Source of the DNA: an uncultured Steroidobacter sp.
GTDB taxonomy: Bacteria > Pseudomonadota > Gammaproteobacteria > Steroidobacterales > Steroidobacteraceae
Assembly (NCBI GenBank): GCA_938008435.1
Contig: CALLKK010000003.1
Span: 41,692 to 105,691, forward strand
Direction of reading: 5' to 3'
Length of the DNA: 64,000 nt
The notes beneath the pieces were generated by a model that did not search any database, was not told the origin of the DNA, and saw only the letters and a program-made list of their open reading frames with translations. Made by a program: the position numbers and the translations under genes. Positions within the stretch are counted from its first letter, which is position 1. Every line of letters starts with the position of its first letter. Positions 8,931-18,503 of this stretch are shown piece by piece.

Positions 8931-9109
8931 GATGCTCAACCTCCTGCCTGCCGCCGCGGATCGGCAGCCTCATGCACACCCTGCAAACCGCGTGCCCGAC
9001 CGGTTCGCCGCTCGGCACGCGGAAAGTGCGACCTTAACCAAAAGCGCGTGCGCGCAGTCGTCGTACAATCACGCATTCGCCCCCGCTACACCCCATATTT
9101 CGAACCCAC

Positions 9110-10807
9110 ATGGCTACCGAACCCGAATCGCGGAAGTGGCACTTGTATGTGCCGAAGCTGTTCACGGTTCTGCGACTTGGCTACGGCTTGAAGGATTTTC
9201 GGCAGGACGCGATCGCGGGTCTGACGGTTGCGATCGTGGCGCTGCCGCTGGCGATGGCGCTCGGCATCGCATCCGGCAGCACGCCGGAAAAAGGACTCGT
9301 CACCGCCGTTGTCGCCGGTTTTCTGATCTCGGCACTTGGCGGCAGCCGCTTCCAGATCGGCGGACCGACCGGCGCCTTCGTCGTCGTGGTGCTCGACGTC
9401 ATCGCACGCCACGGGTTCGACGGCCTGCTGCTCGCCACGGCGCTTGCGGGCATCATGCTGGTCGTCGCCGGATTGGCCGGTCTCGGCACGTGGATCAAGT
9501 ACATCCCGCAGCCGGTGATCACCGGCTTTACCGCCGGTATCGCCGTCATCATCTTTTCGACGCAGATCAAGGATCTGCTCGGCCTGCAAATGGAGTCGGT
9601 GCCGGGCGAGTTCTTCGAGAAGGTCGAGGCCTACGCCACGCATCTCGGCACGTTCAGCCCGCAGGCGACGCTCGTCGCGGCGGTCGCGCTTGCCGTCATC
9701 ATCCTGACGCGCAAGTACGCACCGCGGTTGCCGGGCTTTCTGCTCGCGGTGCTCGCCGGCTCGCTGATCGCCTGGCTGTTCAAGCTGCCCGTTGCGACGA
9801 TCGGCAGCGAATTCGGCGAGCTGCCGCGCGGCTTGCCCATGCCGTCGCTGCCGCCGATCAGCTGGGAAAAGCTGCGGGCCGTCGTGCCGAGCGCGTTCAC
9901 GATCGCATTCCTCGCCGGCGTCGAATCGCTGCTGTCTGCGGTGGTCGCCGACGGCATGACCGGACGGCGGCATCGCTCCAACTGCGAGCTGGTGGCGCAA
10001 GGCATCGCGAACTTCAGCTCGACGCTGTTCGGCGGTCTGCCGGCCACGGGCGCGATCGCGCGCACCGCAACGAACGTGCGTTCCGGCGCACGCTCGCCGG
10101 TCGCCGGCATGCTGCACGCGGTGTTCCTGCTCCTGTTCATGCTCGTGCTGGCGCCGCTCATCAGCTACGTGCCGCTCGCCTCGCTGGCCGCCGTGCTGGT
10201 GGTGGTCGCGTGGAACATGAGCGAAATCGATCGCTTCAAGTATCTGATGCGCGCACCGCTCGGCGATCGCTCCGTGCTGCTTTTGACCTTCGCACTGACG
10301 GTGATGATCGATCTGACGGTGGCTATCTCGGTGGGCGTCGTGCTCGCCACCATGCTGTTCATGCACCGCATGGCCGAAGCCGTCGCCATTCAGAACGCCA
10401 ACGACTTCATCGAACGCGACGTCGACGACTACGCGCGTACGCAGGACGAATACACGCGCCGCCTGCGCCTGCCGAAAGGCGTGGAAGTGTTCGAGCTACG
10501 CGGCCCGCTCTTCTTCGGCGTCGCCAATCGCCTGAACGACGTGCTCGATCGCATCGGCCCCATGCCGCGCACGTTCATCCTCATCCTGCGCGACGTGCCG
10601 CTCATCGACGCCACCGGCGTCAGTGCGCTCAAGGAATTCCTGTCGCGCTGCCGGCGACACAACACCACCGTGTTCCTCGCCGAGATGATGCCGTCGGTGA
10701 AATCCATGCTCGCCTCGATGGACGTGCTGCGCGACAACGTGCGTTCGGTGCGTTCGTTCGATGAGGCGTTGGCGCATATCGAGCAAGAGGCGCCGTCCGC
10801 GGCATAG
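9110..10807 (+). CDS. SulP-family anion transporter with STAS domain
   Basis: A 565-residue inner-membrane protein. The N-terminal half has the SulP signature region (AIAGLTVAIVALPLAMALGI and a GGSRFQIGGPTGAF loop) and about 12-14 hydrophobic segments up to residue 420. A STAS domain follows (about 455-555; VFELRGPLFFGVANRL and LRDVPLIDATGVSALK). SulP proteins carry sulfate, bicarbonate or dicarboxylates; the substrate cannot be read from sequence. It is divergent from the transaldolase operon across a 179-bp gap that should hold both promoters. A dicarboxylate or bicarbonate role would fit the carbon-metabolism neighbours, but this is only contextual. Confidence 0.92.
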   Translation: MATEPESRKWHLYVPKLFTVLRLGYGLKDFRQDAIAGLTVAIVALPLAMALGIASGSTPEKGLVTAVVAGFLISALGGSRFQIGGPTGAFVVVVLDVIARHGFDGLLLATALAGIMLVVAGLAGLGTWIKYIPQPVITGFTAGIAVIIFSTQIKDLLGLQMESVPGEFFEKVEAYATHLGTFSPQATLVAAVALAVIILTRKYAPRLPGFLLAVLAGSLIAWLFKLPVATIGSEFGELPRGLPMPSLPPISWEKLRAVVPSAFTIAFLAGVESLLSAVVADGMTGRRHRSNCELVAQGIANFSSTLFGGLPATGAIARTATNVRSGARSPVAGMLHAVFLLLFMLVLAPLISYVPLASLAAVLVVVAWNMSEIDRFKYLMRAPLGDRSVLLLTFALTVMIDLTVAISVGVVLATMLFMHRMAEAVAIQNANDFIERDVDDYARTQDEYTRRLRLPKGVEVFELRGPLFFGVANRLNDVLDRIGPMPRTFILILRDVPLIDATGVSALKEFLSRCRRHNTTVFLAEMMPSVKSMLASMDVLRDNVRSVRSFDEALAHIEQEAPSAA

Positions 10808-10934
10808 CGGAGCCCGGGCGACGGGCGACCGGCTACAGGCGACGGGCGACGGGCGACGGGCTACGGTCAGAAGAGTTTCCCAGCTTTCGGCGCGCAACAC
10901 GCTACGCAGGCTCTTCTTCCCTCCAGTATCCCGC
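10808..10934 (-). repeat. composite intergenic heptamer repeat
   Basis: Seven heptamers at 10816-10864 (GGGCGAC, CGGCTAC, AGGCGAC, GGGCTAC on the plus strand, that is GTCGCCC/GTAGCCC on the minus strand). They are followed by a stem region containing GCTTTCGGCGCG, then CTTCTTCCCTCCAGTA and CCTACAGCC, ending at the cytochrome gene stop. Read on the minus strand, the order CTACAGY/CTGGAGR block - AAGAAGAG stem - GTAGCCY array matches the copy at 5.8-6.0 kb. Confidence 0.85.
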
Positions 10935-11387
10935 CTACAGCCTCTGAACCTCTTCCAGATACTCCACCAACCTGTCGATCATCTGCTCCACCTTCGCGCG
11001 CTCGCGTTCGGGATGCGTGCTTGAGAGGTCGAAGAAGCGGATGCCCCAGACGGGCATTTCGCGGCTGCCGTGGGCGCGATATTCCTGCCGTCCGTCGATC
11101 GCGCGGCGGACATCCTCGCGCGGGAATTCGCCGCCGTCGCGCCATGCAAGGCGCGTCAGGTCCGGCACCGGTACGCTGAGAGTAGCTGCGACGGGCCCGT
11201 CGCCTTGTCCGCCGTGCCCGTGACAGCTCGCGCACAACCGCGCATAAAGCTCTGCGCCGGAGAGGCGTGCCGTCCGTTGCGCGCTAGGGCCGCCTGCACA
11301 TCCCGATAGCAGCAACGCAGCCGCCACGACGAACGAACCACCCACCGCACTTAGCGAGCGAACACGGCGCAACGTCATCGTTTGCAT
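10935..11387 (-). CDS. monohaem cytochrome c lipoprotein
   Basis: A 150-residue exported protein. The N-terminus has a signal peptide ending in a lipobox (LLLSGCAG, about residues 26-33), predicting lipidation. One haem site, CASCHGHGGQGDGP, follows at about residue 53, and MPVWGIRFF may supply the distal Met. It belongs to the class I cytochrome c superfamily and would act in the periplasm. The frame extends further upstream without a stop, but the ATG at 11387 gives a proper signal sequence and has GAGG about 8 bases upstream. The ribonuclease gene ends 31 bp before it, so the two are probably cotranscribed, an odd pairing. Its redox partner is unknown. Confidence 0.82.
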   Translation of the reverse strand: MQTMTLRRVRSLSAVGGSFVVAAALLLSGCAGGPSAQRTARLSGAELYARLCASCHGHGGQGDGPVAATLSVPVPDLTRLAWRDGGEFPREDVRRAIDGRQEYRAHGSREMPVWGIRFFDLSSTHPERERAKVEQMIDRLVEYLEEVQRL

Positions 11388-11418
11388 ATGCGCAGATCCT
11401 CTGTCGTGAGCGTACGGA

Positions 11419-12783
11419 TCAGACGAGCTCGAACTGATCGCGATAATCGGGAACGAACGCATCGAGGTGCAGCTCCATTTCGATGCGATGGCGCAGCGCA
11501 TCGCTCGCGCTCGGTTCGCCGTGCGCCACGAACACGCGCTTGGGACGCTGCGACAAACGCGCCAGCCATTGCATGAGCTCATCGGCATCGGCATGCCCGG
11601 ACATCGAGCTCAGCTGCACGACCTCCGCGCGCACCGCAATGTCCTGACCGTGGATGCGAATCGTCTTCGCTCCGGCCGCCAGCGCCGCTCCGCGCGTACC
11701 GCCTGCCTGATAGCCGGCCAAGAGGATGAGATTACGCGCATCCGGCGCAAAGAGCTTCAAGTGATGCAGCACGCGGCCGCCGGTCGCCATGCCGCTCGCA
11801 GCCAGAATGATGGCGGACGAGCGCAGCTGATCCAGCGCCTTGGACTGATCCGGCGTATGCACATACGTCACGCCGCCGAACACCGTTCGGCATTCTTGGG
11901 CGGACAAACGATGCTCCGAGGCATAGCGCACATAGAGCTCGGACGCGTCGATCGCCATGGGACTGTCGAGGAACACCGGCACATCGGGCAGCTCGCCCGC
12001 TGCCTTGAGACGCGCGATGAGCAGCATCAGCAGCTGCGCGCGACCGACGGCGAACGTCGGGACCACGACGATGCCGTCGTCGGCGATCGCCCGCTTGAGC
12101 GCAGCGGCAAGCTCGGAGGAAGGATCGACCTGCGGGTGTAACCGATCGCCATAGGTCGATTCGATGACGACATAGTCGGCCGGCGGCACCGTGCCGGGCG
12201 GCTGCATGAGCGGATCGTTCGAACGGCCGATGTCGCCTGAAAACACGATCGAGCGGCCTTCGTGTTCGACGCGCACGCTGGCAGCGCCGAGCAAGTGGCC
12301 CGCGCGATGGAACGAGACCCGCACACCGGGCGCCACTTCGATCGCGGTATCGAACCGGCTCGGCTCGAGCTGAGCCAAACACCGCTCGGCATCCGCGCGC
12401 GTGTAGAGGGGGAGCGCCGGCTGGTGCTTCGAGAAGCCGTGCTTGTTCGCGAAGCGCGCCTGCTCTTCCTGGAGAAAGCCGCTGTCCGGCAGCAGGATCC
12501 GGCACAGCGCCGCGGTCGCGTGCGTCGCATAGATCCGTCCTTTGAACCCGCTCTTGACCAGCCGCGGCAGATAGCCGCTGTGATCGATGTGAGCATGCGT
12601 CAGCACGACGGCGTCGAGCTCGCGCGGGTCGAACGGCAGCTGCGCCCAGTTCTTCAGCCGCAGGTTCTTGTAACCCTGAAACAGGCCGCAATCGATCATG
12701 ACTTTGCGCCCGCCGCAGGTCAGGAGGAACTTCGAACCGGTGACGGTCTGCGTGCCGCCGAAGAAGCCGAGCTGTATGGGCAT
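11419..12783 (-). CDS. MBL-fold beta-CASP RNA exonuclease
   Basis: A 454-residue protein of the YSH1/CPSF73-like bacterial group. It has the metallo-beta-lactamase motif LTHAHIDHSG with His63, His65, Asp67 and His68, further motifs at HRAGHLLGAASV and FSGDIGRS, the beta-CASP insertion, and C-terminal ASGMATGGRVLHHL and SGHADADELMQW. Family members are zinc-dependent RNA processing nucleases. The ATG at 12783 (MPIQLGFFGGTQTVTGS) matches the normal family N-terminus and has GAGGG upstream; 30 more in-frame codons upstream are not used. Genes of this group often sit beside phosphoketolase, acetate kinase and cbb3 genes in low-oxygen loci (from memory). Confidence 0.92.
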   Translation of the reverse strand: MPIQLGFFGGTQTVTGSKFLLTCGGRKVMIDCGLFQGYKNLRLKNWAQLPFDPRELDAVVLTHAHIDHSGYLPRLVKSGFKGRIYATHATAALCRILLPDSGFLQEEQARFANKHGFSKHQPALPLYTRADAERCLAQLEPSRFDTAIEVAPGVRVSFHRAGHLLGAASVRVEHEGRSIVFSGDIGRSNDPLMQPPGTVPPADYVVIESTYGDRLHPQVDPSSELAAALKRAIADDGIVVVPTFAVGRAQLLMLLIARLKAAGELPDVPVFLDSPMAIDASELYVRYASEHRLSAQECRTVFGGVTYVHTPDQSKALDQLRSSAIILAASGMATGGRVLHHLKLFAPDARNLILLAGYQAGGTRGAALAAGAKTIRIHGQDIAVRAEVVQLSSMSGHADADELMQWLARLSQRPKRVFVAHGEPSASDALRHRIEMELHLDAFVPDYRDQFELV

Positions 12784-13085
12784 GGAGCACCCTCGTTGAG
12801 ACGGCGCAAGTGTACAGCGCCGACGCGCCCCACGCGGACCGACCTTCGGAGCGCACCAACGCTGCAATCGCATTCCGCGAACGCAGCGTGGCGCTCACCG
12901 CTCGATTTAAGGCCTTCCCTTACGGCGAAGGCTGCCGCCGCAGCAACCGCACGTGCGCTTTTCGCTGGCCTCTCAGTGCTACCGCGCAGTCCTTCTCGGG
13001 GTCCCCGTAATTAGAAAAAACGGCCGCAACGGTACCTTTAGCACGACCGCATTTGCGGCGATTTTTCGTGCCAAAGAGACGCGAG
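12784..13085. promoter_or_regulatory. divergent intergenic region upstream of cbb3 operon
   Basis: A 302-bp gap between the minus-strand ribonuclease gene and ccoN. It must carry both promoters. The stretch around 13010-13065 is the most AT-rich part. No convincing FNR/Anr box (TTGAT-N4-ATCAA) could be found by eye, so oxygen control is not demonstrated from this sequence. Confidence 0.4.
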
Positions 13086-14531
13086 ATGTCAAACATCAGC
13101 CAAGCGACCGAAGGAGTCGTCACCCACTACAACGACAAAGTCGTGCGCCAGTTCGCGATCATGACGGTCGTGTGGGGCATCGTCGGGATGGCCGTGGGCG
13201 TGTTCATCGCCGCGCAGCTCATGTTCCCGGCGCTCAATTTCGACATCCCCTGGCTCACCTACAGCCGCCTGCGCCCGTTGCACACGAACGCGGTCATCTT
13301 CGCCTTCGGCGGCTGCGCGTTGTTCGCCACCTCGTACTACGTCGTACAGCGTACCTGTCACACGCGGCTGTTCTCCGATCGACTCGCCGCCTTCACCTTC
13401 TGGGGCTGGCAGCTCGTCATCGTGCTCGCCGCGATCACGCTGCCGCTCGGCATCACGCAGAGCAAGGAGTACGCCGAGCTCGAATGGCCGATCGATCTGT
13501 TGATCGCCGTCGTCTGGGTGGCCTACGCGGTCGTGTTCTTCGGCACGATCGTCAAGCGCAAGATCAAGCACATCTACGTGGCGAACTGGTTCTTCGCCGC
13601 GTTCATCATCACGATCGCGGTGCTGCACATCGTCAACAACATCGCGCTACCCGTCTCGCTCACGAAGTCGTACGTCGTCTACTCCGGCGTCGTCGATGCG
13701 ATGGTGCAGTGGTGGTACGGCCACAACGCCGTGGGCTTCTTCCTCACCGCCGGCTTCCTCGGAATGATGTACTACTTCGTGCCGAAGCAGGCGGGCCGGC
13801 CGATCTATTCGTATCGGCTGTCGATCGTCCACTTCTGGGCGCTCATCTCGATCTACATGTGGGCGGGCCCGCACCACCTGCACTACACGACGCTGCCCGA
13901 TTGGGCGCAGTCGCTCGGCATGGTGTTCTCGCTCATCCTGCTCGCGCCGTCGTGGGGCGGCATGATCAACGGCCTCATGACGCTCTCGGGCGCGTGGCAC
14001 AAGCTGCGCACCGATCCGATCCTCAAGTTCCTGGTCGTCGCGCTCTCCTTCTACGGCATGTCGACCTTCGAAGGGCCGATGATGTCGATCAAGACGGTCA
14101 ACGCGCTCTCGCACTACACGGATTGGACCGTCGGTCACGTGCACTCGGGCGCGCTCGGCTGGGTGGCGTTCATCACGATCGGCTCGCTCTATGCGCTCAT
14201 TCCGAAGCTCTTCGGACGGTCGCAGATGTGGAGCGTCAAGCTGATGGAAGCGCACTTCTGGATCGCCACCGTCGGCATCGTGCTTTACGTCACCTCGATG
14301 TGGATCGCCGGCGTGATGCAAGGACTCATGTGGCGCGCCACGAACGACGACGGCACGCTCACCTACACCTTCGTCGAAGCGCTCAAGTCCACGTATCCGT
14401 ACTACGGCATTCGCCTGCTCGGCGGAGTGCTCTACCTCGCCGGCATGGCGATCATGGCCGTGAACGTCTGGAAGACGGTGCGCGATGCGAAGCCGGTCGA
14501 GGTTCCGGTAGCCGCACCGGTGCACGCATGA
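13086..14531 (+). CDS. ccoN: cbb3-type cytochrome c oxidase subunit I
   Basis: A 481-residue, 12-helix haem-copper oxidase catalytic subunit. Conserved pieces are RLRPLHTNAVIFAFGGCALFATS (low-spin haem His), WWYGHNAVGFFLT (CuB His and cross-linked Tyr helix), the HHLHYT loop, and WTVGHVHSGALGWV (haem b3 and haem b ligands). It reduces O2 to water with high affinity. The ATG at 13086 (MSNISQATEG) is the usual N-terminus; an in-frame ATG 33 bases earlier is less likely. It is the first gene of ccoNOQP. Confidence 0.97.
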   Translation: MSNISQATEGVVTHYNDKVVRQFAIMTVVWGIVGMAVGVFIAAQLMFPALNFDIPWLTYSRLRPLHTNAVIFAFGGCALFATSYYVVQRTCHTRLFSDRLAAFTFWGWQLVIVLAAITLPLGITQSKEYAELEWPIDLLIAVVWVAYAVVFFGTIVKRKIKHIYVANWFFAAFIITIAVLHIVNNIALPVSLTKSYVVYSGVVDAMVQWWYGHNAVGFFLTAGFLGMMYYFVPKQAGRPIYSYRLSIVHFWALISIYMWAGPHHLHYTTLPDWAQSLGMVFSLILLAPSWGGMINGLMTLSGAWHKLRTDPILKFLVVALSFYGMSTFEGPMMSIKTVNALSHYTDWTVGHVHSGALGWVAFITIGSLYALIPKLFGRSQMWSVKLMEAHFWIATVGIVLYVTSMWIAGVMQGLMWRATNDDGTLTYTFVEALKSTYPYYGIRLLGGVLYLAGMAIMAVNVWKTVRDAKPVEVPVAAPVHA

Positions 14532-14562
14532 GCTCGCTCATCGACAACCGAGAGCCTCACTT

Positions 14563-15240
14563 ATGAATCATTCCACTGTCGAAAAACGCATCGGTCTCAT
14601 GGGCGTGCTGATCGCCATCGTGATCAGCATCGGCGGGCTCGTGGAAATCGTGCCGCTCTACGCGCAGCGCTCCGTCATCGAGCCCGCGCCGGGCGTCAAG
14701 CCCTACGATCCGCTCGCGCTCGAAGGGCGCGACGTCTACGTCCGCGAAGGTTGCTACAACTGCCACTCGCAGATGGTCCGTCCGCTGCCGTTCGAAACCG
14801 AGCGCTACGGCCACTACTCGCTCGCCGGCGAGACGGTCTACGACCATCCGTTCCAGTTCGGCTCGAAGCGCACGGGCCCCGATCTCGCGCGCGTCGGCGG
14901 CCGCTATTCCGACGAATGGCACCGCGTGCACCTGATGAATCCGCGCGACGTCGTGCCGGAGTCGAACATGCCCGGCTTCCCGTGGCTTGCCGAGCGGACG
15001 ATCGATGCGTCCGGCACCGTCAAGAAGATGCAGACGCTGCGCAAGCTCGGCGTGCCCTATTCGGACGAAGACATCGCCGCGGCCTATGAGGCCGTGAACG
15101 GCAAGACGGAAATGGACGCGCTCATCGCCTACATGCAAGGCCTCAAGTTCCGCGGCAAGCCCTCCGAGGAGCTGCCCGAGCGCTTGAGCAACGCTCAGCA
15201 GTTCGAAGAAGCGCGCGCCAAAGCAGAGGGTCAACCATGA
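14563..15240 (+). CDS. ccoO: cbb3 oxidase subunit II, monohaem cytochrome c
   Basis: A 225-residue membrane-anchored cytochrome c. One N-terminal transmembrane helix (about residues 11-33) is followed by the haem motif GCYNCHSQM (Cys64, Cys67, His68), SKRTGPDLARVGGRYS and the distal Met region ESNMPGFPWL. It passes electrons from CcoP to the CcoN active site. It starts 31 bp after ccoN, and its stop overlaps the ccoQ start as ATGA. Confidence 0.96.
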   Translation: MNHSTVEKRIGLMGVLIAIVISIGGLVEIVPLYAQRSVIEPAPGVKPYDPLALEGRDVYVREGCYNCHSQMVRPLPFETERYGHYSLAGETVYDHPFQFGSKRTGPDLARVGGRYSDEWHRVHLMNPRDVVPESNMPGFPWLAERTIDASGTVKKMQTLRKLGVPYSDEDIAAAYEAVNGKTEMDALIAYMQGLKFRGKPSEELPERLSNAQQFEEARAKAEGQP

Positions 15241-15398
15241 GCATCGGAACGATTCGCGGCCTGCTGACGCTCGCCATATTCGCCGCCTTCATCGCGCTGT
15301 GGGTCTGGGCGTGGAGCAAGAATCGCAAGAACGACTTCGAATTAATGGCACGCCTGCCGCTCGAGAGCGACGGCGAGGCGCGAGGTGATCGCTCATGA
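15237..15398 (+). CDS. ccoQ: cbb3 oxidase small subunit IV
   Basis: A 53-residue protein: one transmembrane helix (LLTLAIFAAFIALWVWAW, about residues 9-26) followed by a charged cytoplasmic tail (SKNRKNDFELMARLPL). Position, length and topology are those of CcoQ/FixQ, which stabilises the oxidase complex. Both ends use ATGA overlaps, with ccoO upstream and ccoP downstream, so translation is coupled across ccoO-ccoQ-ccoP. Confidence 0.93.
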   Translation: MSIGTIRGLLTLAIFAAFIALWVWAWSKNRKNDFELMARLPLESDGEARGDRS

Positions 15399-16519
15399 CC
15401 AGCCAAGCCAGCCTGTTCGTTGCCGTCTTCACGATCGTCAACATCGCCGCCTGCCTGTGGCTGATGTGGTGGACGGCGAAGGACCGCAGCACGCCCGGCG
15501 CCAAGCAGGCGACGCAAACCGACGGCTCGGTGGAGAAAACCGGGCACGTCTGGGACGGCGATCTCGAGGAGTACAACAATCCGCTGCCGCGTTGGTGGCT
15601 CGGCTTGTTCATCATCACCGTGGTGTTCGGCGCCGCTTATCTGGTGCTGTTCCCGGGTCTCGGCAACTTCTCCGGCCTGCGCGGCTGGAGCCAGGTGTCG
15701 CAGTACGAGCAGCAACTCGCGCAGGCGCAGGAGAAGCTCGAAACCCGGCTCGCAGCGCTCAAGGACCGTTCCATCGAAGACCTCGCGCGCGATTCGAGCG
15801 CTATGGCGACGGCCAAGAATCTGTTCGGCGCGAACTGCTCCACGTGTCACGGCTCGGATGCACGCGGTGCGCGCGGCTTCCCGAACTTGACCGACGACGA
15901 TTGGCTCTACGGCGGCGATCCCGACACGATCTACCAGACGATCGCCTACGGCCGCCGCGGCATCATGCCGGCGCTCGGCAGCGTGCTCGGCGAGCGCGGC
16001 GTCAACGAAGTGGCCTCGTACGTCGTCTCGCTCTCCGGCGGCAAAGCGCCCGAGGATTGGGTTGCCGCAGGCAAGCAGCATTTCGAGACGCTTTGCGTCG
16101 CCTGCCACGGTCCTGACGGACGCGGCAATCAGGCGCTCGGCGCACCGAATCTGACCGACGATGTCTGGCTGTACGGCCGCGACTTCGACACGATTCGCGC
16201 GACCATCATGAACGGCCGCGACAATCAGATGCCTGCGCATCTGGAGCTGCTCGGCGAAGCGCGCGTCAAGTTGCTCGCTGCCTATGTGCTGAGCTTGAGC
16301 GGCGGGCCGAAGAAGAATGCAAGTCCGCAGGATCAGAACGTTCCCGCGGATGTCGAACAGAGCGCCGTGAGCGGCGCTACGAGCACTGCGCCCGCCGAGC
16401 GCGAATCGGACGACGCGCAGCATCCGGCCGCCGCGGACTCCGACGGCCAGCACGCTGCGCCGTCCTTGGCCTTCAATCCGCAACCGAGCGATCCGTCACC
16501 CGAGCCGTCAAGCTCATGA
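15395..16519 (+). CDS. ccoP: cbb3 oxidase subunit III, dihaem cytochrome c
   Basis: A 374-residue protein with two N-terminal transmembrane helices (about 5-26 and 67-88) and the CcoP linker DGDLEEYNNPLPRWW between them. Two haem motifs, NCSTCH (148-152) and LCVACH (234-238), follow, each with a LTDDxWLYG stretch after it. It accepts electrons from periplasmic cytochromes. The last ~65 residues are a Ser/Pro/Ala/Asp-rich tail, longer than in typical CcoP (about 300 residues) and probably disordered. It overlaps the next gene by ATGA. Confidence 0.96.
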   Translation: MTSQASLFVAVFTIVNIAACLWLMWWTAKDRSTPGAKQATQTDGSVEKTGHVWDGDLEEYNNPLPRWWLGLFIITVVFGAAYLVLFPGLGNFSGLRGWSQVSQYEQQLAQAQEKLETRLAALKDRSIEDLARDSSAMATAKNLFGANCSTCHGSDARGARGFPNLTDDDWLYGGDPDTIYQTIAYGRRGIMPALGSVLGERGVNEVASYVVSLSGGKAPEDWVAAGKQHFETLCVACHGPDGRGNQALGAPNLTDDVWLYGRDFDTIRATIMNGRDNQMPAHLELLGEARVKLLAAYVLSLSGGPKKNASPQDQNVPADVEQSAVSGATSTAPAERESDDAQHPAAADSDGQHAAPSLAFNPQPSDPSPEPSSS

Positions 16520-16833
16520 AGAAGCGCACGCAAGTCGATGTCGGGATCGTGGTATGGGCGTCGTTCCTCGCCGCCTGTACCGCGACGATGGTGTTCTTCG
16601 CCTTCATCGATCCTTTGCACTTGGGTGCGCCCGATGCGCCGCCCATCTGGGCACGCGATCGCCTGACCGGTTACACGATCGGTTTTTTCTTTTTCTGGGC
16701 TGCCTGCGCGCTCGCGAGCGCCTTCACTGCATTCCTCGTCGAAACGCGCCGTAGCGACGAGCTCGAGGACAGCGCCGACGCCACCCGCGCACCGAACGGC
16801 TCGACGCCGACCTCCGGCCGCGAATCGTCTTGA
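16516..16833 (+). CDS. small two-helix membrane protein in cbb3 operon
   Basis: A 105-residue protein with two hydrophobic segments (about residues 10-29 and 52-73) separated by a short loop with DAPPIWARDRL, and a polar C-terminal tail. I do not recognise a named family. Its start overlaps the ccoP stop by ATGA and ccoG starts 37 bp later, so it is part of the operon and likely linked to oxidase assembly or stability (inference from position). It is too long for CcoQ and lacks the features of CcoH. Confidence 0.8.
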   Translation: MKKRTQVDVGIVVWASFLAACTATMVFFAFIDPLHLGAPDAPPIWARDRLTGYTIGFFFFWAACALASAFTAFLVETRRSDELEDSADATRAPNGSTPTSGRESS

Positions 16834-16870
16834 ACCTTCACGTCAACCTGTTGCCGACCGCCAACTCATA

Positions 16871-18247
<1,377 letters not shown>

Positions 18248-18503
18248 GCTGGACCAAAGGCATTGGACGGACGCACGGGCTCGCTCGCGGATACATCTGC
18301 GCGCGCGTCGCCGACGCCGGCCGCCCAGCGCCTGCGGCCACGATGTCCCGAACCCCCTCCTATCCCTCCCTCGCTCTGCGGGGGAGGGAGCTTTTTTCGG
18401 GGGCGGAGGCCGGCAGCTGGATGCCGCGCGCAACGCGCGCGTCCGCCATCGCCGCGTCGCGGCCGCGCATGCATTCACGTATGAGCGCTGCAGGTAAGAC
18501 GCC
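18248..18503 (+). other. gap where ccoH is expected, with hairpin-bearing insert
   Basis: In the common gene order ccoG-ccoH-ccoI, a 150-180 residue CcoH/FixH is encoded here. Instead there are 256 bp. The frames that stay open have no transmembrane segment and no FixH-like sequence. In the middle lies a GC-rich palindromic stretch. This reads as loss or replacement of ccoH; a decayed remnant cannot be proved by eye. Confidence 0.55.
18364..18397 (+). terminator. hairpin followed by six T residues
   Basis: CCCTCCCTCGC (18364-18374) pairs with GCGGGGGAGGG (18378-18388) with one mismatch and a 3-base loop, followed closely by TTTTTT at 18392-18397. It has the form of an intrinsic terminator between ccoG and ccoI. 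It also resembles a widespread GC-rich intergenic palindrome of proteobacteria, so it may be a mobile repeat. Confidence 0.5.
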
